Source: Mycobacterium sp. EPa45
GTDB taxonomy: Bacteria; Actinomycetota; Actinomycetes; Mycobacteriales; Mycobacteriaceae
NCBI RefSeq assembly: GCF_001021385.1
Contig: NZ_CP011773.1
Coordinates: forward strand, 3,596,001-3,660,000
Direction of reading: 5' to 3'
DNA: 64,000 nt
The notes under the pieces are model-generated. The model did not search any database. It was given only the letters and a program-made list of their open reading frames with translations, and had not been told where the DNA came from. The translations under genes were made by a program, and so were the position numbers. Shown here piece by piece: positions 1 to 8,736 of the stretch (its first letter is position 1; each line of letters starts with the position of its first letter).

Positions 1-591
1 GCAGCGCGCCGCTGCCCAGGGCGGCGCGGCGGGCAGCACGGCGTAGATCCCCAGTGCCGTGAACGACAACACCACGAAGCGCCGTACGAACGCCTTCCAC
101 TCGGCCCGGTCGCGCAGCCACAGCACGGCGGCTACGACGTACGGAAGGATGAAGAACGACATATAGACCGTGCTGATGACCACCTCCCACCACGGCGGTG
201 ACGGCATCTTGAGGTGTTCCTGCAGCCAGACGGTGGGTATCGCGCCGAACATGCGGCGGTCCAGATCGGGCTGCCACGTCCACTGTGTGGGCGCGCCGAT
301 CAGGTCCGCCGCTCCCCTGCTCAAGTCGTAGACGATCAACACCAGGGCGAACGGCAGCCAGTCCCGCACGATCACCAGCAGGCGGCGCCTGCCGATGCCG
401 GCGGCCAGCAAACCGGTGCATACGTAGAGCAGGACGAGTTCGCGGTTGAACGCCAAACCGCTTGTGGCGGTCCATATTACGATCGTCGCGGCCCAGACTC
501 CGATTGCGGTGCGACGTAAAAGCATGAGCCGGTCGGTCCGACCATCCGGATCGTCCTGCGGCGCATGCGGCTCGACGTCGATCGCGGTCAT
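1..591 (-). CDS. PAP2-superfamily membrane protein (C-terminus cut by window edge)
   Basis: An open frame starts at the ATG at 591 (MTAIDVEPHAPQ) and runs off the left edge, giving 197 residues without a stop. After a charged N-terminus of about 25 residues there are several hydrophobic segments (roughly 27-46, 50-62, 75-88, 135-155 and 170 onward). The region ending PAAPPWAAA near residue 190 resembles the phosphatase-motif entry of the PAP2/Aur1-like (inositol phosphotransferase) group, which acts on lipid phosphates at the membrane. The remaining PAP2 catalytic histidines would lie outside the window, so family placement is inferred from topology and this one motif. The 150 bp between it and the next gene carry nothing recognisable. 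Confidence 0.7.
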   Translation of the reverse strand, partial: MTAIDVEPHAPQDDPDGRTDRLMLLRRTAIGVWAATIVIWTATSGLAFNRELVLLYVCTGLLAAGIGRRRLLVIVRDWLPFALVLIVYDLSRGAADLIGAPTQWTWQPDLDRRMFGAIPTVWLQEHLKMPSPPWWEVVISTVYMSFFILPYVVAAVLWLRDRAEWKAFVRRFVVLSFTALGIYAVLPAAPPWAAARC

Positions 592-742
592 CGCAGCCCA
601 CTCAACCGGTTCATCGCAACGGATTACCCGCTTTAGGCAAGATTGCGTTCAGCCCACCTTTGGAAGCGGTTAACCCGGTTGCAGTGGGCCGACCGGCATC
701 GTGGTGGTGGCATGGGCCAGCGTTCGGCCGGACGGCATCTCC

Positions 743-1300
743 TCAGTCCCACGCCGAGGCGACGGCCTCGGCGACGTCGATCACCTTGGCGTCCTGCGAC
801 GCCGGGCTGTCGATCTCATCGGCGACGTAGGCCGCGACGAACCGGCGGATCTCGGTGTCCACGCCGGCCACGATGCGCAGGATCTCGCCGCGCACCGATT
901 TCGAGGTCACGTGCACGGCGATGTCGGACGGCCGCGGCTTGGCGACATCGATGACCAGTATGAGCGGTTCGGCGGCCCGCGCAGTCGCTCGCAGCGCGAT
1001 GTCACCGTCGACGGTGAATCGTTGCTTGTCCACCCGCAGGTCGACGATCAGCTCGATCAGCAGTGGGATGCGGACGTTGAAGGTGATGGTGTCGCCGACG
1101 CTGCGCCGGGCGACCGGCTGCTGGATCTTCACCTTGGCGGTGACCTTGGCCAGGCCGCCCGGCCCCTGAGCCATCGGGCCCATCTCGAACTCGCCGCCGG
1201 CGATCTCGGCGAACGCGGCAGCCACTCGCTCCTCGGTCACCGCTATTTCGAAGAACCGGCGACCGAATTCCTCGTAGGTGACGAAGTTGTGGGTGTGCAT
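743..1300 (-). CDS. conserved hypothetical protein
   Basis: The 185-residue frame starts at ATG 1300 (MHTHNFVTYEEFGRRFFEIA). It has no signal peptide and no membrane segment, so it should be cytosolic. The sequence alternates acidic stretches with beta-rich segments, such as the TAKVKIQQP and IALRATARAAEPLILVIDV regions, and ends shortly after a DVAEAVASAWD tail. I do not recognise a named domain. The compact length and low-complexity-free sequence look like a real mycobacterial protein. No good ribosome-binding site is visible before the ATG, so the start is moderately uncertain. It lies 64 bp downstream of the MarR-type regulator on the same strand, but co-transcription is not proven. Confidence 0.7.
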   Translation of the reverse strand: MHTHNFVTYEEFGRRFFEIAVTEERVAAAFAEIAGGEFEMGPMAQGPGGLAKVTAKVKIQQPVARRSVGDTITFNVRIPLLIELIVDLRVDKQRFTVDGDIALRATARAAEPLILVIDVAKPRPSDIAVHVTSKSVRGEILRIVAGVDTEIRRFVAAYVADEIDSPASQDAKVIDVAEAVASAWD

Positions 1301-1364
1301 AGAGGTCTACGTTCTCACGTCTGATGTCGACACCAGAGCGCGGACCGGTAACAAATCGGTCGTG

Positions 1365-1850
1365 TCAGGCCGGGGGCCAGACCAGGCGCAGCCCGGCGTC
1401 GTCGGCCGGTTCGCCGGCGGCGACGCCGAAGGCGTCCAACGCGGCGACCACCGATTCGCGTTCGTCGGCGCTCATTGCGCGCAGCACTCGGGTGATCGAA
1501 CGACGGCGATGGCGGTTCATCTTGCGAACCAATTGCCTGCCGTCGGTAGTGAGCGACAGGGAGATGTTGCGCCGGTCGGCCGCCGAGTCCTGACGGTCCA
1601 GGAAGCCTGCCTTGATCAGCCGATCACAGATCCGGCTGGCGTTGGACGGACTGATCTCCAGTGCGGCGGCGACCGACGCAAGATTCAGCGGCCCGCGGGT
1701 ATCGATCATCACCAGCACTCGCAGCTGGGGAACCGTGACGACCTCGGAAACCTCGGCTATCGAGGCGGCCGCGATACCCACCAGCGCGCGGGAGGCCCGC
1801 AGGACCGCATCGATGTCGTCGGCCGACGGCCCCTCATCTGCCTCAGGCAC
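1365..1850 (-). CDS. MarR-family transcriptional regulator
   Basis: This 161-residue DNA-binding regulator has a winged helix-turn-helix in the middle: LRVLVMIDTRGPLNLASVAA, then an ISPSNASRICDRLIKAGF recognition helix and a wing with DRRNISLSLT. This matches MarR proteins, which usually repress neighbouring transport or detoxification genes until a small aromatic ligand binds. I chose the GTG at 1850 because GAGGAGG lies 7 nt before it. An ATG at 1874 would add eight residues but has no ribosome-binding site. The likely targets are its own gene and the hypothetical gene downstream. No operator palindrome was identified. Confidence 0.85.
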   Translation of the reverse strand: MPEADEGPSADDIDAVLRASRALVGIAAASIAEVSEVVTVPQLRVLVMIDTRGPLNLASVAAALEISPSNASRICDRLIKAGFLDRQDSAADRRNISLSLTTDGRQLVRKMNRHRRRSITRVLRAMSADERESVVAALDAFGVAAGEPADDAGLRLVWPPA

Positions 1851-2019
1851 AGCTTGCCTCCTCACCCCTGGCATTGTGCCAGCAGCGCGCCGGGAATCCG
1901 GTCCTCACCCGTATCGGAACGCGGTCCGGCCATTTCGGGCAGCGCAGGTGGTCGACCGCCAGTTCGCCGAATCCTAGTGCCGTGCAGGGAAGTCGACGGA
2001 TCCTTGGCGTGAGCAGCCG

Positions 2020-3408
2020 TCAGTCGTTTCCGCGGGGTGGCGGCTGGACGGCCACACCGCCCGATTCGTGCTCTGGGCCGGCATCCGGATGCTCGGCGGG
2101 CACCCGCTCGCGGAAACGATGCGCCTCACTGGGTCCCGTCGGCGACGAGGCGCCGGCGCCGCGATACGGCCCGGGCTTGGGGCGTGGCTTGCCGCCGGGG
2201 AACGACAGCCGAATGATGGTGCGCTGTACCGACAACCACTGTTTGGAGAACGGTCCCGAGTTGTACGGCAACTGGTAGCGCTCGCAAATGTCCTTGATCT
2301 TCGGGGCGATCTCGGAATAGCGGCTGCTCGGCATGTCGGGGTACAGGTGATGCTCCACCTGGTAGCCGAGATTGCCGCTGATGAGATGGAACAGCGGGCT
2401 TCCTTCGATGTTGGCCGCGCCGACCAATTGCCGCACGTACCAGCCCCCGCGGGTCTCGTCGGCAACGTCATCTTCACTGAACGTGTATGTCTGATCGGGG
2501 AAATGCCCACAGAAGATGATGGCGTTCGACCACACGTTACGGATCACGTTGGCCAGCGCGTCGGCACCCAGGGTGCGCAGGAACGTGCTCTCCACCCCGG
2601 GCAGTACCCGGTCGAGGAAGGTCGCCGCCGAACTCCCGCGGCCGCCGGACAGCTGACGGAGCCGACGGCCGATGCGCGAATGCGCCGGTTGTTCGAGCCG
2701 GCCGCGCAGAGCGAGCTGGGTCAGCGCGAACGCCCCCGCGCTGATGGTCGGCCAGCCCACGTAGTCCTTGACGATCTGCGCGCGCGCCTTGCCGGTGATG
2801 CCTTTCAACTCGGAGCGAACTTCAGACCACGGCTTCTCGCCGCGCTGCGCGGCACGAAAATCGATGTCGTGCACGGCGACTCCCCACTCGAAGAGCATCA
2901 TCAGCAAGAAGTTGAACAGCGGCTGCGCCAGCCATACCGGGTGCCATGGCTGATTGGGGTCGATGCGCATGATCTCGTAACCGAGATCGCGGTCCTTTCC
3001 GCGGATGTTTGTATAGGTGTGATGGATGTAGTTGTGTGAGTGCTTCCAGGCTTTCGCGGTGGACGCGGTGTCCCAGTCCCACACCGAGGAGTGGACGTCG
3101 GGGTCGTTCATCCAATCCCACTGGCCGTGCAGGATGTTGTGCCCCAGTTCCATGTTCTCCAGGATCTTCGCCATGCTCAGGCACGCCGTGCCGAGCACCC
3201 AGGCAGTCTTCGACCGCGAGGCGAGCAGTAACACCCGGCCGACGACGATGATTTGGCGTTGCGCGGTGATCACGGACTTGATGTAACGGCGATCGCGATC
3301 ACCGAGTTCGGCAAAGACCTCATCGTGGATGGCGTCGAACTCCTTGGCGAGCTTTTCGAGCTCTCGATCGGTCAGGTGCGCAAACGGGCTACCGACGGTG
3401 GTGGTCAT
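2020..3408 (-). CDS. desA3: DesA3-like membrane acyl-CoA desaturase
   Basis: This is an integral-membrane fatty-acid desaturase. The family oxidises stearoyl-CoA to oleoyl-CoA using a di-iron centre and electrons from a dedicated NADPH oxidoreductase. The three histidine boxes are visible: HNILH (about residue 90), HSHNYIHH (about 123-130) and QVEHH (about 350). Hydrophobic spans lie between them. The start is the ATG at 3408 (MTTTVGSPF), preceded by GGAAGG; an in-frame start six codons upstream lacks this support. The reductase gene ends 14 bp upstream, matching the Rv3230c-Rv3229c arrangement of M. tuberculosis. The protein is about 462 residues, with a hydrophilic proline-rich C-terminal tail of about 60 residues after the last histidine box, longer than I expect for DesA3. 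Confidence 0.9.
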   Translation of the reverse strand: MTTTVGSPFAHLTDRELEKLAKEFDAIHDEVFAELGDRDRRYIKSVITAQRQIIVVGRVLLLASRSKTAWVLGTACLSMAKILENMELGHNILHGQWDWMNDPDVHSSVWDWDTASTAKAWKHSHNYIHHTYTNIRGKDRDLGYEIMRIDPNQPWHPVWLAQPLFNFLLMMLFEWGVAVHDIDFRAAQRGEKPWSEVRSELKGITGKARAQIVKDYVGWPTISAGAFALTQLALRGRLEQPAHSRIGRRLRQLSGGRGSSAATFLDRVLPGVESTFLRTLGADALANVIRNVWSNAIIFCGHFPDQTYTFSEDDVADETRGGWYVRQLVGAANIEGSPLFHLISGNLGYQVEHHLYPDMPSSRYSEIAPKIKDICERYQLPYNSGPFSKQWLSVQRTIIRLSFPGGKPRPKPGPYRGAGASSPTGPSEAHRFRERVPAEHPDAGPEHESGGVAVQPPPRGND

Positions 3409-3422
3409 GATTTTCCTTCCGA

Positions 3423-4520
3423 TCACAATTCGAGTTCCACGTCGCCCTCGGCGGTATGGATGCAGATCCGCACGTCCTGGTCGGTCGGCTCGGTGACCTC
3501 ACCTGAGCGCAGGTCGCGCACCTTGCCTGACTTCACCGTGCCCACGCAGGTGTGGCAGATCCCGATGCGGCAGCCGAACGCCAGGTTGATTCCGGCTTGT
3601 TCGCCGGCCTCCAAAATCGGTGTGCCACTGCCGCAATCGACAGTGACGTCGCTGTCGCGGAACGTCACCTTCCCGCCCTTGCCGTCGCCGGGATTGCCAC
3701 CGATCTTGGGCTGGAACCGTTCGTAATGCAGCCGCTCGGGTTCGCCGTTGTCCTGCCAGAACTCGATGAGCCCGTCGAGTAGCTCGCCGGGACCCGAGCA
3801 GAACGCTTCTCGTTCGCGCCAGTCCGGGCACACCTGGTCCAGTTCGCCGGGTGAGAATCTGCCGCGTTCGGATGTGAGCCGAACATCGAGCCGCACGCCG
3901 TCGTGCCGGCGCTCCAGGTCTTCCAACACCGACAGGAACATCACGTGTTCGCGGTGCCGGTCGGAGTGCAGCACCACCACATCGTGAAGCTCGTCGCGGT
4001 GGTCGAGGCTGCGGAGCATGCTGATGATGGGAGTGATGCCACTGCCCGCACTGATGAACAGCATCTTGGCCGGCAGTGGTTCGGGCAGTGTGAACACGCC
4101 TTCGATGTCACCGAGCCGCACCACCTCGCCCGGCTGAATCTTGTGCACGAGGTACGGCGATACGACGCCACTGTCGACCTTCTTGGGCGTGACGCTGATC
4201 AGACCGTCTTCCGGCTGCGAATCGGAGGTCAGCGAATACGCCCGCCAGTGATAGCGCCCGTCGATGACCAGACCCAGGCGCACATATTGACCGGGCTTGT
4301 GGCCCGGCCATTCGTAGCTGGGCCGAATCAAGACGCTTGCCGCTTCGGAACCCTGCGGTTCGACGCGTTCCACGCGGCCCCGCAACTCTCTGGTGGTCCA
4401 TAGCGGATTCACCATCTCCAGATAGTCGTCCGGGCGCAACGGGCTGAACAGATGTCGCACCGCCCGCAGGAACAGTCGGCGCCCCCGGGGAACCGGTGGC
4501 TGCGCACCTCGTTCAGCCAT
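3423..4520 (-). CDS. ferredoxin reductase-type oxidoreductase partner of DesA3 (Rv3230c-like)
   Basis: The 365-residue protein joins an FAD/NADPH reductase module to a C-terminal plant-type 2Fe-2S domain. Visible motifs are RAYSLTS for FAD (about residue 90), GSGITPIISML for the nucleotide-binding fold (about 157) and the cluster ligands CRIGICHTC (about 315-323) with a fourth cysteine in VRICIH near residue 353. It passes electrons from NADPH through FAD and the cluster to the desaturase encoded 14 bp downstream. I start it at ATG 4520 (MAERGAQPPV), which has GGGAGGG upstream; an earlier GTG at 4559 is possible. The pair is almost certainly co-transcribed. Confidence 0.88.
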   Translation of the reverse strand: MAERGAQPPVPRGRRLFLRAVRHLFSPLRPDDYLEMVNPLWTTRELRGRVERVEPQGSEAASVLIRPSYEWPGHKPGQYVRLGLVIDGRYHWRAYSLTSDSQPEDGLISVTPKKVDSGVVSPYLVHKIQPGEVVRLGDIEGVFTLPEPLPAKMLFISAGSGITPIISMLRSLDHRDELHDVVVLHSDRHREHVMFLSVLEDLERRHDGVRLDVRLTSERGRFSPGELDQVCPDWREREAFCSGPGELLDGLIEFWQDNGEPERLHYERFQPKIGGNPGDGKGGKVTFRDSDVTVDCGSGTPILEAGEQAGINLAFGCRIGICHTCVGTVKSGKVRDLRSGEVTEPTDQDVRICIHTAEGDVELEL

Positions 4521-4705
4521 GTCGTCGTCCCTCCCACGGCCTGGTGTGATGGGCACCACAGGCAGCTCTCCCGGCCTGTGTTGCCCCGATGCCGAGATGT
4601 GAAACCGCTCAGCCGTCTTTCACAGGTACGTCGCGGTAATCCTTCGATCCGACTGCGGTGCACATCCCCACCGAACGCTGAGTTAATTGCCGTACGGCAA
4701 CTGTT

Positions 4706-6211
4706 TCAGCCGATCAAGCTTTGCGGCCCGATGTCGGGGAACTCCCGAATGCCGAATTGCTCGCTCAGGACTCGGGCGGCGGCGTGCATGCCGCACATCC
4801 CGTGTACCCCGGGCCCCGGTGGCGTGGCCCCCGAGCACAGGTACACGTTGCCCAACGGCGTGCGGTAAGGGTTCCACCGCGGGACCGGCCGCGCCAGAAT
4901 GCGGTACATCGACACGGTGCCCACCGCGATGTCGCCGCCGACGTAGTTGGGGTTGTGCCCAGCCATCGCGGCGGCCGGGATGCAGCGTGAACCGATCACG
5001 ACATCGCGGAAACCGGGCGCGAACCGTTCGATGTGTGCGGTCACCACCTCGGTCATGTCGTGGGTCGAACTGTTCGGCACGTGGGCGTACGTCCACAGCG
5101 GCCGCGTTCCGCCGGGCCCGAGCCGGCTGGAATCCACCACGGTGGGCTGGCTGGCCAGCGTCATCGGGGTCGCACTGTGCCGACCTGCCGCGGTGTCCTT
5201 CTCCGCCTGCTTCATCTCCTCGCGACTGCCACCGATGTGCAGGGTGCCCGCCTCAGCCAGCCGCGGGTCTGTCCACGGCACCGGGTCCGACAGTGCGAAG
5301 TCGACTTTGGCCACCCCGTTTCCGGGGGTGAACCGGCCGAGCGCTGATCGATAGCTCTCGGGCAGGCGTGAACCGAACACCTGCGTCAGGGTCCACGGCG
5401 ACGTGTCGAACAGGTACGCCCGCGCCGGCGGCAGCTGGGCGGAGTCGGTGACCTGGCAATCGGTGACGACCTCGACGCCCCGCGCGGCCAGATCAGTCAG
5501 CAGTGCCCGGGTGATCGACTGGCTGCCGCCAGTGGGTATCGGCCACCCGTGGCTGTGCGCCAACGTTCCGAGTAGCAGCGCCGTTGCCGCACCGGCCAGC
5601 GACGGGATCTCGACATTGGCGTGGGCGGAAACGCCGGTGAGCAGCGCACCGGCGCGCGGCGCCCTGGTCAGCCGATCCCACAGCGGGGTGCCCAACTCCA
5701 ACGCCCGCGCCGCCAGCCCCGCCGTCCCGGCCAGCCCCGACGGCCGCACCGCACTGGCCGGCAGGCTGCGGACGTCGGAAAGCCCGAGATCGCGCACTGC
5801 AGCCCAGCCCTCGACGAGCGGGGCCATCACCCGCCGATAGGTCCGGCCTTCCTGGGCGCCGTCCTCGGCCAACTCGCCGACCGTGCGGTTGAGATCTTGA
5901 TAGGCCACCGCGGCTCGGCCGCCGAGCAGCGGTTGGGCGAACGCGATCGACGGGTGCCGCAATTCGACGCCGCGCGAAGGCAGATCGAACCGTTCGAAGA
6001 ACGGCGAAGCCACCGCCATCGGATGCACGGCCGAGCACACGTCATGCAGCAGCGGCACCCCGAGGTCCAACTGCTCGGTGCGGCAACCACCGCCGGGGGT
6101 CGACTCGGATTCCAGTACCTGCACCGACAAGCCCGCGGCGGCGGCAATGACGGCGGCCGCGAGTCCGTTCGGCCCGGACCCGACGACCACCACGTCCACG
6201 GCTGCGCTCAC
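4706..6211 (-). CDS. FAD-dependent oxidoreductase of the phytoene dehydrogenase / PYROXD2-like group
   Basis: The 501-residue flavoprotein begins directly with an FAD-binding Rossmann fold (VVVGSGPNGLAAAV, residues 8-21) followed by GGGCRTEQ. It ends with the C-terminal FAD segment PLGNVYLCSGATPPGPGVHG. This combination is typical of amine-oxidase/phytoene-desaturase relatives such as PYROXD2. The substrate is not predictable, and no carotenoid genes are nearby. The start is a GTG at 6211 with no strong ribosome-binding site. It is 66 bp downstream of a TetR gene on the same strand and may be the gene that regulator controls. Confidence 0.85.
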   Translation of the reverse strand: MSAAVDVVVVGSGPNGLAAAVIAAAAGLSVQVLESESTPGGGCRTEQLDLGVPLLHDVCSAVHPMAVASPFFERFDLPSRGVELRHPSIAFAQPLLGGRAAVAYQDLNRTVGELAEDGAQEGRTYRRVMAPLVEGWAAVRDLGLSDVRSLPASAVRPSGLAGTAGLAARALELGTPLWDRLTRAPRAGALLTGVSAHANVEIPSLAGAATALLLGTLAHSHGWPIPTGGSQSITRALLTDLAARGVEVVTDCQVTDSAQLPPARAYLFDTSPWTLTQVFGSRLPESYRSALGRFTPGNGVAKVDFALSDPVPWTDPRLAEAGTLHIGGSREEMKQAEKDTAAGRHSATPMTLASQPTVVDSSRLGPGGTRPLWTYAHVPNSSTHDMTEVVTAHIERFAPGFRDVVIGSRCIPAAAMAGHNPNYVGGDIAVGTVSMYRILARPVPRWNPYRTPLGNVYLCSGATPPGPGVHGMCGMHAAARVLSEQFGIREFPDIGPQSLIG

Positions 6212-6277
6212 CGTCGTCAGGTACCACCGCCCGGACCCTGCTAACCGTCGCCGGGCGGGCTGTTCGCCGGGACTACC

Positions 6278-6877
6278 TCAACGCTTCGCGATGGCGTGCC
6301 AGACCAGGTCGGCGATGGCGGCACAGTAGTGCTCGGCGATCGGCTCCCGGGTGTATAGCGCGCGCACGTTGATCGGGGCGAGGACGAGCTGCATCGCGGC
6401 GATCGTGTCGACGCCCTCTCGCAGCTCGCCGCGCGCGGCGGCGCGATCGAAAACCGCGCGGATACTGGCGAATCGTCTCATCCAAAACGCCATCCGGGTG
6501 TCGTCGGCAAAGGCGGCGCGGTCGTCGACGACCATCGCTCGCAGAAGGCTGCGGCCGACGGTGTCGTTGACCTGCTCGGCCACCACCGTGGCCAAGGCCT
6601 GCAGATCGGTGCGCAGAGATCCGGTGTCCGGGGCGGTGAGGACGTCGTTACTCCAGTACAGCAGCGCCTCGAGGGCGAGCCGGCTGCCGTCTCCCCAATA
6701 CTTCGCGACCAGTGATGGCTCGATCTTGTGCCGCGAACACATCGTCGGAATGTCGAACCGCTCCAGACCCCACCGGGTCAGCTCGTCGTAGGCGGCCGTC
6801 ATCACCGTTTGCCGGACGTCGTCGGGGATGCCGGCATCGGTGTTCTGCGGGTCACTTCCGATCGGTCGACCTCCCAT
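6278..6877 (-). CDS. TetR-family transcriptional regulator
   Basis: The 199-residue protein has an N-terminal TetR-like helix-turn-helix (AAYDELTRWGLERFDIPTMC, then HKIEPSLVAKYWGDGSRLALEALL) and a mostly helical ligand-binding half. The helix-turn-helix is somewhat divergent: the usual Tyr-Tyr/His-Phe pair is replaced by KYWG. The ATG at 6877 follows a GGGAGGG stretch. It lies between the FAD oxidoreductase (same strand, downstream) and a divergent MHS transporter, with 100 bp between the two divergent starts. A weak TTTG-CCGC-CAAA inverted repeat at 6904-6915 could be its operator, but this is only a suggestion. Confidence 0.85.
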   Translation of the reverse strand: MGGRPIGSDPQNTDAGIPDDVRQTVMTAAYDELTRWGLERFDIPTMCSRHKIEPSLVAKYWGDGSRLALEALLYWSNDVLTAPDTGSLRTDLQALATVVAEQVNDTVGRSLLRAMVVDDRAAFADDTRMAFWMRRFASIRAVFDRAAARGELREGVDTIAAMQLVLAPINVRALYTREPIAEHYCAAIADLVWHAIAKR

Positions 6878-6977
6878 CCCTCCCGGTTGAGCTTATCCCC
6901 TCGATTTGCCGCCAAACGACGAATGCGCGGGTAGATGTCGTTATCGTGCTGTTGACTTTGATTGCAGGAGAGAAACA

Positions 6978-8297
6978 TTGCCCACCGATGAGCAGATAGC
7001 GAACACATCGCCCCTTCGCCGGGTCATCGTCGGAGCGTCGATCGGAAACGCCGTGGAGTGGTACGACTTCGCGATCTACGGCTTCCTCGCCACCATCATC
7101 TCGGTCAAGTTCTTTCCGCCCGGCAATGAAACAGCCGCGCTGTTGAACACGTTCGCGATCTTCGCCGCCGCCTTCTTCATGCGGCCGCTGGGTGGGTTCT
7201 TCTTCGGTCCGCTGGGTGATCGCATCGGCCGCCAGCGGGTGCTGGCCCTGGTGATCCTGTTGATGTCCGGCTCGACACTATTGATCGGCTTGTTGCCCAC
7301 TTACGCTTCCGTCGGCGTGGCGTCCCCGTTCCTGCTGCTGCTGTTGCGCTGCCTGCAGGGCTTCTCCTCCGGCGGCGAATATGGCGGCGGCGCATGCTAT
7401 CTCGCTGAATTTTCGACCGATCGCCGGCGTGGACTCGTGGTCGGGTTCCTGGTCTGGTCTGCCGTGTTGGGCTTTCTGGTGGGCTCGGTGACGGTGACTC
7501 TGCTAACGACGCTGCTTCCCACCGGTGCGATGGAGAGCTACGGGTGGCGGATACCGTTCCTGCTGGCCGGCCCGCTCGGCCTCGTCGGTCTCTACATCCG
7601 GCTGCGCCTCCAGGACACCCCCGCGTTCGCCGAACTGTCGGCGGCCGACGAGGTCGCCGCATCTCCGCTGCGGGAGGCCGTCACCACGGCATGGGCGCCG
7701 ATCCTGCAGGTCATCGGGCTCATGATCATCCACAACGTCGCCTTCTACGTCGTGTTCACCTATCTGCCAACCTATTTCATCAAGACCCTGCACTTCTCCA
7801 AGACGGCGTCGTTCGTCTCGATCACCACGGCGAGCGTCGTCGCGCTGGTCCTCATCCTGCCTCTGGCGGCGTTATCCGACCGGATCGGACGGCGTCCGTT
7901 GCTGATCGCCGGTGCGGTCGGCTTCGTGGTGCTGTCCTATCCGGCCTTCTTGATGCTGAATTCAGGATCGCTGCCCTACGCCGTCGGAGCCCACTGCCTG
8001 TTGGCCGCCATCGAGGCGGTGTTCGTCTCGGTATCGCTGGCGGTCGCCGCCGAGTTGTTCGCCACCCGCTTGCGCTACAGCGGACTGTCGATCGGCTACA
8101 ACGTCTCGGTCGCCGTCTTCGGCGGCACCACGCCCTACGTTGTCACCCTGCTGGCTGCTCGCACCGGTAACTCCTACGCCGCAGCGATTTACGTGATCAT
8201 CGCCTCGGTGGTGTCGCTGGCGACGGTACTGACGCTGCGCGAGACCGCGGGCAAACCGCTGCAGACGCTGGGAGTCACAACTCCAGCAGCAGTGTGA
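6978..8297 (+). CDS. MFS transporter, metabolite:H+ symporter (MHS / ProP-KgtP-ShiA-like) family
   Basis: The 439-residue protein has about twelve hydrophobic segments. It begins with the family signature [20 protein letters not shown] near residue 15, then the [15 protein letters not shown] loop and the [14 protein letters not shown] segment typical of MHS proton symporters for small carboxylates or osmolytes. I start it at TTG 6978 because AGGAGAG precedes it at a normal distance; an in-frame upstream start at 6906 would add an unrelated cysteine/arginine-rich extension. It is transcribed divergently from the TetR gene. Its 3' end overlaps the 3' end of dtd by 23 bp. The substrate is unknown. 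Confidence 0.88.
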   Translation: MPTDEQIANTSPLRRVIVGASIGNAVEWYDFAIYGFLATIISVKFFPPGNETAALLNTFAIFAAAFFMRPLGGFFFGPLGDRIGRQRVLALVILLMSGSTLLIGLLPTYASVGVASPFLLLLLRCLQGFSSGGEYGGGACYLAEFSTDRRRGLVVGFLVWSAVLGFLVGSVTVTLLTTLLPTGAMESYGWRIPFLLAGPLGLVGLYIRLRLQDTPAFAELSAADEVAASPLREAVTTAWAPILQVIGLMIIHNVAFYVVFTYLPTYFIKTLHFSKTASFVSITTASVVALVLILPLAALSDRIGRRPLLIAGAVGFVVLSYPAFLMLNSGSLPYAVGAHCLLAAIEAVFVSVSLAVAAELFATRLRYSGLSIGYNVSVAVFGGTTPYVVTLLAARTGNSYAAAIYVIIASVVSLATVLTLRETAGKPLQTLGVTTPAAV

Positions 8298-8706
8298 CCG
8301 GGCCGTCGTTGACCAACTCGACCTGCATGTCAGCGCCGAACACCCCGGTTTCGACGTGGGCGCCCAATTCCCGCAGCGCACCGGCGAACACCGTGACGAG
8401 CGGTTCGGCCACCGCGCCCGGCGCCGCGGCGTTCCAGCTCGGCCTGCGGCCCTTCACAGTGTTGGCATACAGCGTGAACTGACTGATCACCAGGATCGGC
8501 GCGCCGACGTCGGCGGCCGACCGCTCATCGTCGAGAATCCGCAACTGCCAGAGCTTTTCAGCCATCCGGCGAGCAACGGCGTCGGTGTCGGAATGGGTGA
8601 CGCCGACCAGAGCCAGCAGACCCTGCCCGGACGGCCGGATTGCGCCGACCACGTCGCCAGTCACCGATACCGACGCCGAGGTGACCCGCTGCACCAGCAC
8701 TCGCAT
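8275..8706 (-). CDS. dtd: D-aminoacyl-tRNA deacylase
   Basis: The 143-residue cytosolic enzyme removes D-amino acids (and glycine mischarged on tRNA-Ala) from tRNA. It starts with the family's [17 protein letters not shown], has the catalytic SQFTLYA motif near residue 78 and ends with the GPVTLLLEL segment that carries the Gly-Pro recognition pair. Length and both motifs match the DTD family closely. The ATG at 8706 has a TAGCAT element 8 nt upstream, so translation may start close to the 5' end of the mRNA. The convergent MHS transporter reading frame overlaps its last codons. Confidence 0.95.
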   Translation of the reverse strand: MRVLVQRVTSASVSVTGDVVGAIRPSGQGLLALVGVTHSDTDAVARRMAEKLWQLRILDDERSAADVGAPILVISQFTLYANTVKGRRPSWNAAAPGAVAEPLVTVFAGALRELGAHVETGVFGADMQVELVNDGPVTLLLEL

Positions 8707-8736
8707 AGGTGCCGATGCTAATGCGTGGTGTCCGCG

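Noticed and set aside
6904..6915. TTTG-CCGC-CAAA inverted repeat as a TetR operator
   Set aside because: The arms are only 4 bp long and no promoter element lines up clearly. It is mentioned in the TetR entry but not listed as a site.
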